Below are positions 8,448 through 17,115 of a stretch of 64,000 bases of DNA, piece after piece; the stretch's first letter is position 1; the number at the start of each line of letters is the position of its first letter. A model generated the notes under the pieces. That model had not been told where the DNA came from. It saw only the letters and a program-made list of their open reading frames with translations, and searched no databases. This DNA is from Azophilus sp965220835 (GTDB lineage: Bacteria > Pseudomonadota > Gammaproteobacteria > Pseudomonadales > Azotimanducaceae): positions 434,001 through 498,000 of the forward strand of contig OZ244842.1 of NCBI GenBank assembly GCA_965220835.1, read 5' to 3'. Position numbers and translations under genes: made by a program.

Positions 8448-10886
8448 TTACTGACCCATCGTCATCACGAGGGTCGCGCCGTACTGCCGCGGCTGGGTGG
8501 GCGATGCGAACGCGAACAGGGTGGCCACCGGGGTGCCGCCAAGGCGCTCCACGTTGTTGGACAGGTTTTTGCCCCAAAGCGCAAGACGATAGCGGCCGTC
8601 GACCGATTCCCAAACCGCTTGGGCGTCCAAGGTGGTGAGTTCGTCACGCACGAAGCCCACATCATTGGGCGTGGTCAGCGCCATGTCGTCGGTGAAGCTG
8701 AAGCGACCGCCCAAGGTCAGGGAACCCATCTCGGCCAGATCGATCTCATAGGAGGCGCCGATGCTCAGGTCCCATTTGGGTGCGCGCACCAAGTCGAGAT
8801 GGCTGTTGTCGGTCTCGATGCCGTCGCCGGTGAGGTCCGCCACGAAGCCCTTGTACTCAATGTCCAGGTAGCCGATGTTGCCGTTGATGTTGAAGCCCGG
8901 CGCGGGCAACAGGCTGAACGAGGCCTCCACCCCGAACGACTCGGCGCCGGCGGCGTTGTCGGTGAAGGTCTCCTGGCCGGTGGAGGTGGTCGCCTTCCGG
9001 ATCACGCCGCGTTGCAGGTCCTTGTACTCGGCGTAGAAGACGTTGGCGTTTAGGCGCAAGCGGTCATCGAGCAGATCGCTGCGCATGCCCACTTCGATGT
9101 TGTCCACCTGCTCATCGTCATAGGGCGAGGAGAACACCGTCGGAGTGCCGGCGTTGTTGACAAAGCCGCCGGACTTGAAGGCCCGTTGCCAGAAGGCGAA
9201 CAGCATGACCGCATCGGCTGCTTGGTACTCCACGCCGAGCCGCGGGGAGAAGGTGGTCCAGCTCTCGCTAACTGGCCCAAACCGTACCGAAGGGTCGAAG
9301 TCCGTCGCGTCGCCAGGGTCGTTGCCGGCAAATGGCGCACCGTTGCACTGCGCTGTTTGCGGCGTGGCGCCAGGCGGGCAGTTGCTGTCGTTGATGGCCA
9401 TGCCCAGCACGTTGTGCTTCTTCTCGTAGGTGAGGCGCCCGCCGGCGTTGAAGGTCCAACGTTCGTTGAGGTGCCAGTCGAACTGGGCGTAGCCGGCCAC
9501 GGAATAGCGCTCCTGCTCATTGGTGCCGTAGCTCACCCCCGGATTGTCACGGCTGTAGCCGCCGCCGCCGAACAGCGCGCTGTCCAGGAAGATCCACAGG
9601 TACTGCTGCACTTGGTAGCTGTCCTGCAGGTAGAACAGGCCCGTGAGCACGTCGACGTTGTCGTTGAAAGTGGTTGCGAAGCGCGCTTCAACTTGGGTGG
9701 AGTCGAACTCCTGCAGGCGCGTGCTGGCGAACACGTCCCAGTTGTAGCCGTCCGTGTCGGTGGTGATGTCCTCCTCCACGTCCCGGTGGTTGAAGATGAA
9801 GGTGAAGGTGCCTAAGTCGGTTTCGTTCTGGCTGTCCAAGGTGATGCCCCAGATGTCCTGCAGCGTCTGGTTGGGATGCAGGTTGAAGCCCACTTCGAAT
9901 GGGTCGCTGCCGTCGCCGTCAATGTCGAAGCGCTCATCGCCGAATGGATCCTTGCAGGGAAAGCCGAACTGGCTGTGAGTGCTTGGGGTTCCGCTTGGCC
10001 CGTTGCCGAGGGGCGGAGGCAGGCTGTCTGGCTGGTAGCACTGGGTCCAGTTGGCCGTGCCGTCGCCCTTGTCCTCCCAGTACTCGCCGATCAGATCGAT
10101 GCGCCACGCGTCATTGGGCTCGAGGCGCAGGCTGGGCCGGACCAGAACCGAGCGTTCGCCGTTTTCCCGGTCGCCCTTCTTGTCCTCATCGATGCGGGTG
10201 GTCAGGGTGGCGGTTGTCGGGTCGTAGCTGTCCAACACCACCCCGTCGTTTCTGAAGAAGCCGGCCAACTCATGGTAGTTGGCGGCAATTCGGAGCGCCG
10301 CTCGGTCACCGAGGGGAAAATTGCCCACGGCGCCCAGGTTGCGCCGCCCGGCATTGCCCACGTCGATGTGAGCCTCGAACTCTCGGGCGCCGAGCTCGGG
10401 CCGCTTGGTGCGCACCGAAATGGCGCCGGCGAAGGCGTTGCGCCCGTACAGGGTGCCTTGGGGGCCGCGATAGGCGGTGACGGACTCGATGTCGAACAGG
10501 TCCAGCAGCGCCACGGCGTTGCGAGAGTAGTAGGCGTCATCGACGAACACTGCCACCACCGGGTCCGCAAAGCTCTCGATGCCGGCGGTGCCGATGCCGC
10601 GCATGTTGAACGACGCGGCGGCTTGGAACAGGCCCACGTGTTCCAGCTGCACGTTGGGAACGGCGTGATTGAAGTCCTCCAGCGTCACCGCGAATTCCCG
10701 CTCCAAGCTGGGGCCGGAGAAGGCGGTCACTGCCTCCGCCATGTTCTGCACGTTTTGCGCGTCGCCGCGCTTGGTGGTGACCAGGATTTCCTCAATCACG
10801 TTGGACCCGTCCTGCTGCGCGGCATGCGCGCCCCCGAAGGCGACCAGCAGCGCCGCCCAAGCCGATAACCAAACTGTTTGCTTCAT
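8448..10886 (-). CDS. TonB-dependent outer-membrane receptor
   Basis: A TonB-gated beta-barrel importer of 812 residues. It has a signal peptide (MKQTVWLSAWAALLVAFGGA), a TonB-box-like segment EEILVTTKRG, a plug domain with FNMRGIGTAG and YGRNAFAGAI, and a long barrel. The ATG at 10886 is chosen because GGGAGAGG lies just upstream and the signal peptide begins here; an in-frame start 8 codons earlier lacks this. The shape resembles the family of receptors annotated for ferric chelates or organic substrates in marine gammaproteobacteria. Ligand unknown, with no siderophore genes nearby. Confidence 0.92.
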   Translation of the reverse strand: MKQTVWLSAWAALLVAFGGAHAAQQDGSNVIEEILVTTKRGDAQNVQNMAEAVTAFSGPSLEREFAVTLEDFNHAVPNVQLEHVGLFQAAASFNMRGIGTAGIESFADPVVAVFVDDAYYSRNAVALLDLFDIESVTAYRGPQGTLYGRNAFAGAISVRTKRPELGAREFEAHIDVGNAGRRNLGAVGNFPLGDRAALRIAANYHELAGFFRNDGVVLDSYDPTTATLTTRIDEDKKGDRENGERSVLVRPSLRLEPNDAWRIDLIGEYWEDKGDGTANWTQCYQPDSLPPPLGNGPSGTPSTHSQFGFPCKDPFGDERFDIDGDGSDPFEVGFNLHPNQTLQDIWGITLDSQNETDLGTFTFIFNHRDVEEDITTDTDGYNWDVFASTRLQEFDSTQVEARFATTFNDNVDVLTGLFYLQDSYQVQQYLWIFLDSALFGGGGYSRDNPGVSYGTNEQERYSVAGYAQFDWHLNERWTFNAGGRLTYEKKHNVLGMAINDSNCPPGATPQTAQCNGAPFAGNDPGDATDFDPSVRFGPVSESWTTFSPRLGVEYQAADAVMLFAFWQRAFKSGGFVNNAGTPTVFSSPYDDEQVDNIEVGMRSDLLDDRLRLNANVFYAEYKDLQRGVIRKATTSTGQETFTDNAAGAESFGVEASFSLLPAPGFNINGNIGYLDIEYKGFVADLTGDGIETDNSHLDLVRAPKWDLSIGASYEIDLAEMGSLTLGGRFSFTDDMALTTPNDVGFVRDELTTLDAQAVWESVDGRYRLALWGKNLSNNVERLGGTPVATLFAFASPTQPRQYGATLVMTMGQ

Positions 10887-11043
10887 GTGCCTCTCCCATT
10901 GAATTTGCAAGCGCGGCCAGCCCTTCCGGCTGCAGCCTCAGCGCGGCCACAGCCTCAGTATAGACGACGTTTCGAATGTCGCGAGATGCGGATTCGGAAG
11001 GGCGGGAATAGCGGGAACAAAGACAGCGTCCCCGATCCCAGCA

Positions 11044-11070
11044 GTGCGAGGGCAACTTGCTGAGCTCCAA
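11044..11070 (+). repeat. Possible copy of the dispersed hairpin repeat
   Basis: GTGCGAGGGCAACTTGCTGA matches the CGAGGGCATCTTGCT block of the copy near 24986 in 15 of 16 positions, in the gap between the TonB receptor and the hydrolase. Nothing else is seen in this gap apart from GC-rich filler. Confidence 0.35.
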
Positions 11071-11163
11071 CGCACCCTACCAAGCCCTTGGGTAGCTTCG
11101 GGTCGAAGGCGTTCCGCCCTTAGGGGGTCGAGTCAAGCACCGGGCGCGTGCACCAATTGGCGG

Positions 11164-12120
11164 TTAGGGGCGTTGTGGGCCGGCCATCACGGTGGTCCAG
11201 AAGTTCATCATGTCGTCGTGGAATTGCTGGGCTTGGTCTTCCGTGCTGCCGATGCGGGCGCCGCGCCGGCCGTAGCCGGCCCGGAAACTGCGGATCATGA
11301 GGTCGCGTTCGCTTAAGGTGGGGTCGGCTTGGCCGGTCCAAGGGTCGATGAGGGCGCCGTCTTCGGCGATGTAGGTGGTCGGCGCGTCCGGGGCCACCGA
11401 GGCATCGGCGATCAATTCGATGGGCGTGTCGCGGTCGAAGCTGTGGTGGGCGCCGGCGAAGATGCGGCAACTGGCTTGGCCGCCGCAAAGGCGGATGGCC
11501 TGCATGTGGCCTTGAACCTGCTGGGGCAGGCACCATTCGTCCCGGTCGCCAATCACGGACCGAATGACGGCGCGGCCCACGTCCGGCCGCTGAAATTGCT
11601 GGCCGCACCAGGGATAGGCGGCGTAAGCGCCCACCAAGGGCTGGGCACCGTCTTGCTTGACCAGCCGCGCCATGCAGGCTGCGGACAAGATGGCGGAGCC
11701 ACCCCGGCTGTGGCCTTGGGCGCCAATGCGCGTTGCATCGATGTCGTCCCGCGCCGCCAACAGGTCCGCCGTGGCCAAGACGTCCCAGGCGCTGGCAGCG
11801 AACGAGTACTGGGCTTGGTTGGCCACCGTGGAGGTGACGCCCCTAGCGCCGAACGGATCGATGACGCAGGCGGCGATCTCGGCATCGGTCAGGTACACGG
11901 CCTTGGCGACGTGGGATGGGGCAACGCCGAGGCTGCCCGGCACGACCATCACCACCGGCCAAGGGCCCTCGCCTTGGGGCAGGAACAGGTTGCCGAAGAT
12001 CTGTGCCCCAGGCATGGCCTCGGGTTCCGAAACCGCTTGGTGAAAGCCGGACGGGTTGGCGGTGGCAATGCGCAGCACTTCGCCGCGAATGCCGTTGTCC
12101 AAGGTAACGGGTGTGTCCAT
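11164..12120 (-). CDS. Dienelactone-hydrolase-like alpha/beta hydrolase
   Basis: A soluble alpha/beta-fold hydrolase of 318 residues without a signal peptide. The nucleophile elbow is GHSRGG (about residue 148), the strand and oxyanion region is WPVVMVVPGSLGV, and a likely catalytic His is in AGAHHSFDRD. The acid is probably the Asp in GDRDEWC. Dienelactone hydrolases usually have a Cys nucleophile; this one has Ser, so an esterase role is more likely. It reads toward the TonB receptor gene. Substrate unknown. Confidence 0.8.
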   Translation of the reverse strand: MDTPVTLDNGIRGEVLRIATANPSGFHQAVSEPEAMPGAQIFGNLFLPQGEGPWPVVMVVPGSLGVAPSHVAKAVYLTDAEIAACVIDPFGARGVTSTVANQAQYSFAASAWDVLATADLLAARDDIDATRIGAQGHSRGGSAILSAACMARLVKQDGAQPLVGAYAAYPWCGQQFQRPDVGRAVIRSVIGDRDEWCLPQQVQGHMQAIRLCGGQASCRIFAGAHHSFDRDTPIELIADASVAPDAPTTYIAEDGALIDPWTGQADPTLSERDLMIRSFRAGYGRRGARIGSTEDQAQQFHDDMMNFWTTVMAGPQRP

Positions 12121-12307
12121 GTGTGTTTCTCCGATTTAGGGGCAACAGGTGCGCAAGCCGGGCACCGAGGTCGTCAACCCGGCGCGGACCGGAATCCGGG
12201 TAGCCGTAGCGACTTGCGTCCCCATGCCGATGGTCGCGGTGTCGAACTCGACGGACCCGGTTGCCGCCCATTGCGCGCTTGTCATGCTCTTGTTGTTGCC
12301 TCTTTGG

Positions 12308-13723
<1,416 letters not shown>

Positions 13724-14099
13724 GGTGGAATGGCCTTGCTTGGCAATCGACTATTGTTCCGCAGCCACAGAAGCGCGTCAAAGCCTGCGGGACGCCTTGG
13801 GCGAGCCTTCGGCATGCCTTCGGCGCGCCTTCGATGGGGGGGCCGACCGAGGACATCTGGCCTTGGCCAATGAAACTGGCGGACTGGGCTAAGCGCCCTT
13901 GGATGGCCAAAAGAGCTACCAGTGGGCCAATGACAAAAGCCACCTGTTTCCGCGACTGCGCACCAGCAAAGAGTGGTTCCGGAGGCCGGCCCGGTGGTTG
14001 TGAGTGATTTAACAGGCTGGGAGGAGTAGATTGAGGGCTGCTAGGCATTGCCGTGCACTGATGGCGGCATCGCAAAGGCGCAACGGGAGCGCGTTGTCG
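13724..14099. other. Intergenic region between divergent POT transporter and pcm
   Basis: This gap separates two divergently read genes and should contain both promoters. Several short direct repeats of GCCTTCGGCATGCCTTCGGC type are present. I see no convincing ORF, RNA or operator. Confidence 0.4.
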
Positions 14100-14840
14100 A
14101 TGAGAAGATGGTTGGGTTTAGGCGCCTTGCTGGTCGCTTGCCTCGGGGCGGCGGGTGCTGGCATGGCCGGGGAGGAGCCGAGGGTGGCGCAATTGCAGGC
14201 ATCACTGCTGCAGCAGATCGAGGCGGACGCTTGGGAGACGCGGGGCTACACCGGGCGCGGCGTGCTGAGCGAGCGCGTCATGGCGGCCATGGGGGAGGTG
14301 CCCCGGCACGAGTTCGTGGACCGCTACGGGCCAGCTGCAGCCTACGCCAACCGGCCTTTGCCCATCGGCCACGGACAGACCATTTCGCAGCCCTTCATCG
14401 TTGCGCTGATGACCGATCTGCTCAACCCGGAACCCGATCACGTGGTGCTGGAGGTTGGCACCGGTTCCGGCTACCAAGCGGCGGTGCTGGCCGCGCTGGT
14501 CAGCCGCGTGCACAGCATCGAGATCATCCCTGAGCTGGCTGAAAGCGCGGAGCGGCGCTTGGCGCGGCTTGGCATCGACAACGTGGTCGTGAAGGCTGGC
14601 GACGGCTACTACGGCTGGCCGGAGGCCGCCCCTTTCGACGGCATCATCGTCACCGCCGTGGGGCCGGACATCCCCCCGGCGCTGGTCGCGCAGTTGAAGC
14701 CGGGCGGGCGCATGGTGCTGCCAGTAGGCACCCAGTACACCGCCCAGAACCTCACCGTGGTGACCCGCCAAGCCGATGGCAGCACGGATGAGGAGCAAGT
14801 GCTACCCGTCGCCTTCGTGCCCCTAACAGGCGATCACTGA
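14100..14840 (+). CDS. pcm: Protein-L-isoaspartate O-methyltransferase with signal peptide
   Basis: PCM repairs isoaspartyl residues using SAM. The 246-residue product has the family motifs: VPRHEFVDR, IGHGQTISQPFIVALMTDLL, the SAM loop VLEVGTGSGYQAAVLAAL, and FDGIIVTAVGPDIPPALV. Unlike the cytosolic E. coli enzyme, it starts MRRWLGLGALLVACLGAAGA, a clear hydrophobic export signal with an AxA-like end, so the enzyme is probably periplasmic. The ATG at 14100 gives the cleanest signal; an in-frame start at 14031 would add 23 residues. Confidence 0.9.
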   Translation: MRRWLGLGALLVACLGAAGAGMAGEEPRVAQLQASLLQQIEADAWETRGYTGRGVLSERVMAAMGEVPRHEFVDRYGPAAAYANRPLPIGHGQTISQPFIVALMTDLLNPEPDHVVLEVGTGSGYQAAVLAALVSRVHSIEIIPELAESAERRLARLGIDNVVVKAGDGYYGWPEAAPFDGIIVTAVGPDIPPALVAQLKPGGRMVLPVGTQYTAQNLTVVTRQADGSTDEEQVLPVAFVPLTGDH

Positions 14841-14870
14841 AAGAAGCGCTTACTCAACACGCGGATCTGG

Positions 14871-15040
14871 GCGCCAGCCAAACTCCAACGGATCTCGGCC
14901 CCCCGGGCCAAGGGCCGCGCCGCCGAGTTTGGCGCCAGCCAAACTCCAACGGACCTCGGCCCTCCGGGCCAAGGTCCGCGCCGCCGAGTTTGGCGCCAGC
15001 CAAACTCCAACGGATCTTGGCCCTCCGGGCCAAGATCCGC
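14871..15040 (+). repeat. 61-bp tandem repeat, 2.8 copies, each with a palindrome
   Basis: Units start at 14871, 14932 and 14993 and open with GCGCCAGCCAAACTCCAACG. Each unit contains an inverted repeat: in unit 3 GGATCTTGGCCC pairs perfectly with GGGCCAAGATCC. In unit 2 the outer pairs change together to GGACC/GGTCC, keeping the stem. Unit 1 is less perfect. The array lies between the pcm stop and the -35 element of the tRNA promoter, ending 2 bp before it. There is no run of Ts, so it is not a classical terminator. Confidence 0.9.
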
Positions 15041-15041
15041 A

Positions 15042-15069
15042 TTGACAGAACAAAGCCAACCGCTAAACT
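15042..15069 (+). promoter_or_regulatory. Sigma-70 promoter of the tRNA-Val/tRNA-Asp operon
   Basis: A perfect -35 TTGACA (15042-15047), a 16-bp spacer and a -10 TAAACT (15064-15069) lie 20 bp before the mature tRNA-Val start. This would place the transcription start near 15076. Confidence 0.75.
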
Positions 15070-15089
15070 AGCTGCCCTTCCTGGCCAGC

Positions 15090-15165
15090 GGGTGTTTAGC
15101 TCAGTTGGGAGAGCGACGGCCTTACAAGCCGTAGGTCGCAGGTTCGAACCCTGCAACACCCACCA
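15090..15165 (+). tRNA. tRNA-Val (anticodon TAC)
   Basis: A complete cloverleaf: acceptor GGGTGTT pairs with AACACCC. The D-arm is TAGCTCAGTTGGGAGAGC, the anticodon loop is CTTACAA (TAC) between ACGGC and GCCGT, the T-arm contains GGTTCGAACC, and the 3' ACCA is encoded. It is followed 15 bp later by tRNA-Asp. Confidence 0.97.
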
Positions 15166-15180
15166 CTAGGCAAGGTCGGC

Positions 15181-15257
15181 GGAGCGGTAGTTCAGCTGGT
15201 TAGAATATCGGCCTGTCACGCCGGGGGTCGCGGGTTCGAATCCCGTCCGCTCCGCCA
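15181..15257 (+). tRNA. tRNA-Asp (anticodon GTC)
   Basis: Acceptor GGAGCGG pairs with CCGCTCC. The D-loop is AGTTCAGCTGGTTAGAAT, the anticodon loop is CTGTCAC (GTC), the T-arm contains GGGTTCGAATCCC, and GCCA is encoded at the 3' end. It is almost certainly cotranscribed with tRNA-Val. Confidence 0.97.
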
Positions 15258-15580
15258 ATATCCCAACGGGATTCCAACGGGCTTCGGTTGGCGCTGGCCG
15301 CCTGCGCAAGCGCTGCTGTGGTCACTGAGCGCTTAGCCTTAGCCTGTAGCCCCCTGTTGTCGAGCCGGAAAAGCCGTTTGATTTCGGCGTGACAAGATAC
15401 AGATGCCGGTCGTTCGGTGTGGCTGTCAGCGCCAAGGGCACATCGAAGTGCGGCATCGTGCGGCCCCTTTTTTGATAAGGCGCGCCAGTTGGCGAGCCAG
15501 TTGGCGAGCCAGTTGGCAAGTCCTAAGCTTACCGTTGCCACATCGGGTGGCTGTCGCGGCACCAACCAAGGAGCGGCACT
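15258..15580. other. tRNA-nhaA intergenic region with a 12-bp tandem repeat
   Basis: The only structure seen is CCAGTTGGCGAG repeated three times at 15485-15520 (the last unit with one change). It is preceded by the T-rich CCCCTTTTTTGAT, which could end tRNA transcription. An AAGGAG ribosome-binding site lies about 8 nt before nhaA. No ORF is convincing. Confidence 0.5.
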
Positions 15581-16786
15581 GTGCCCAACCAACAGGAACG
15601 GCCGAAGTTGTCCTCGGCTTTGTTGAGCTTCATACGGCTGGAATCGGCTGGCGGCATCCTGCTGCTCGGCGCCACGGTCCTGGCCATGACTGCGGCCAAC
15701 TCGCCGCTGGTGTCGGCCTACCAGTTGCTGCTGGACACGCGCTTGGTCGTTGCCATCGGCGAGGCCGGCATCGACAAGCCCCTGCTGCTGTGGATCAACG
15801 ACGGGCTGATGGCCGTGTTCTTCTTCCTCATCGGCCTTGAGGTCAAGCGCGAGGTGACCGAGGGCGAGCTGTCTTCGGCTGAGCGCGTGGCCCTGCCGGC
15901 GGTCGGCGCCACGGGCGGCATTCTGGCCCCTGCTTGCATCTACACGGCATTGAACTGGGGTGACTCCGGGGCGATGGACGGCTGGGCCATCCCGGCGGCC
16001 ACGGACATCGCCTTCGCCCTGGCGCTGCTGCGCGCGTTCGGGGACCGGGTGCCAGTGTCGCTGAAAGCGTTCCTGCTGGCGCTCGCCATCTTCGACGATC
16101 TTGCCGCCATCGTGATCATTGCGCTGTTCTACACCGCCGATCTGTCGCTTGGCATGCTGGCGGTGGCCACCGTGGCGCTGGTTGCGGGCGTGGTGCTCAA
16201 CCGCCGGGGCGTGGCCAACGTCACTGCCTACGTGCTGCTCGGCTTGGTGCTCTGGGTGGCGCTGCTCAAGTCCGGCGTGCACGCCACCTTGGCGGGGGTG
16301 TTGATCGCCTTTTGCATCCCCATGCGGGACGGGGCCGGGCGCTCGCCGCTGAAGGATCTGGAGCGAGACCTGCACACGCCGGTGGCCTTCGTGGTGCTGC
16401 CGGTGTTCGCCTTCGCCAATGCGGGCATTTCGTTTGCGGGGATGGGGCTTGAAGACTTCATCGATCCCGTGACCCTGGGCATAGCGCTTGGGCTGTTTCT
16501 CGGCAACCCCATCGGCATCATGGGGCTGGTGGGGTTGGCGGTGCTGCTGCGTTGGGTGGCGCTGCCAGCGGGCGTGACCTGGGCGCAGCTGCTGGGCACC
16601 GCCTTCGCCTGCGGCATCGGCTTCACGATGAGCCTGTTCATTGCCAGCCTGGCGTTTGAGCACGGGGACGGCACCTACTGGGTGGCGGACAAGCTCGGCA
16701 TCCTGCTCGGCTCAATGGCTTCTGCGGCCGCCGCTGCCATTGTGCTGGGCACCACCCTGCCGCGAAATCAGCCGCCAAACCCTTAA
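15581..16786 (+). CDS. nhaA: NhaA-type Na+/H+ antiporter
   Basis: An inner-membrane antiporter exporting Na+ for H+ in pH and salt balance. The 401-residue protein starts at GTG 15581. It has the family landmarks: SAGGILLLGATVLAMTAANS, WINDGLMAVFFFLIGLEVKR, the ion-site PAATDIAFALALL (Asp equivalent to E. coli D133) and LAIFDDLAAIVIIALFYT (the D163/D164 pair). From memory, TM10 of E. coli NhaA has GKPLGI with Lys300; the corresponding segment here is LGNPIGIMG, with Asn instead of Lys. The rest looks intact, so this may be a functionally shifted NhaA rather than a broken one. Confidence 0.93.
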   Translation: MPNQQERPKLSSALLSFIRLESAGGILLLGATVLAMTAANSPLVSAYQLLLDTRLVVAIGEAGIDKPLLLWINDGLMAVFFFLIGLEVKREVTEGELSSAERVALPAVGATGGILAPACIYTALNWGDSGAMDGWAIPAATDIAFALALLRAFGDRVPVSLKAFLLALAIFDDLAAIVIIALFYTADLSLGMLAVATVALVAGVVLNRRGVANVTAYVLLGLVLWVALLKSGVHATLAGVLIAFCIPMRDGAGRSPLKDLERDLHTPVAFVVLPVFAFANAGISFAGMGLEDFIDPVTLGIALGLFLGNPIGIMGLVGLAVLLRWVALPAGVTWAQLLGTAFACGIGFTMSLFIASLAFEHGDGTYWVADKLGILLGSMASAAAAAIVLGTTLPRNQPPNP

Positions 16787-16981
16787 CGCCGTCCGCCGTC
16801 GAAGAAGCACTCACGTAATCGGCCGCCTCGTGCCAACGCGGCGAGCCTTCAAAGGCGCTTTCTGGCAAGGATGGCACGCCCCGGGCGAATTCCTTCTAAA
16901 GCAAACGGAGGAAGGGCGCTTGCCACCCTCGCTATGAATCGTGGAACGCCCCTGGCAGGCCGCCGCGCAATGACACCTATG

Positions 16982-16987
16982 TATAAT
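16982..16987 (+). promoter_or_regulatory. Putative -10 element before the PQQ-repeat gene
   Basis: A perfect TATAAT at 16982-16987 lies about 27 bp before the ATG at 17014. No good -35 is seen at 16-18 bp (CTGGCA at 16952 is too far), so the assignment is tentative. The AT-rich stretch stands out in GC-rich DNA. Confidence 0.4.
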
Positions 16988-17013
16988 TTTTCCCTTTTCT
17001 GGAGCGAGTTCCC

Positions 17014-17115
17014 ATGGACGAATGTTGGCGCAGGCACAGCGTAGCGTCGGACGCACGCGAGCGGCGGGCTGGGGCGGCCAGTCGATTCGGCCGGATGTGG
17101 GGACCGCGGCCATGA
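17014..17115 (+). CDS. Possible 33-codon leader ORF
   Basis: An ATG-started ORF with GGAGCGAG upstream ends in a TGA that overlaps the ATG of the PQQ-repeat gene (ATGA). The product MDECWRRHSVASDARERR continues Arg/Gly-rich and resembles no protein I know. The position suggests translational coupling; it could also be chance in GC-rich DNA. A competing reading is that the downstream gene starts in its own frame at 17022. Confidence 0.3.
   Translation: MDECWRRHSVASDARERRAGAASRFGRMWGPRP

Noticed and set aside
12121..12307. A 49-codon ORF on the minus strand upstream of the hydrolase
   Set aside because: No homology, no good ribosome-binding site and composition as expected for GC-rich chance frames.
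14871..15040. CRISPR array
   Set aside because: The 61-bp units are contiguous, with no unique spacers between them; it is a tandem repeat of palindromes.
15090..15257. tRNA genes as an integration site of an island
   Set aside because: No integrase and no duplicated tRNA 3' end are seen nearby; flanking genes look ordinary.
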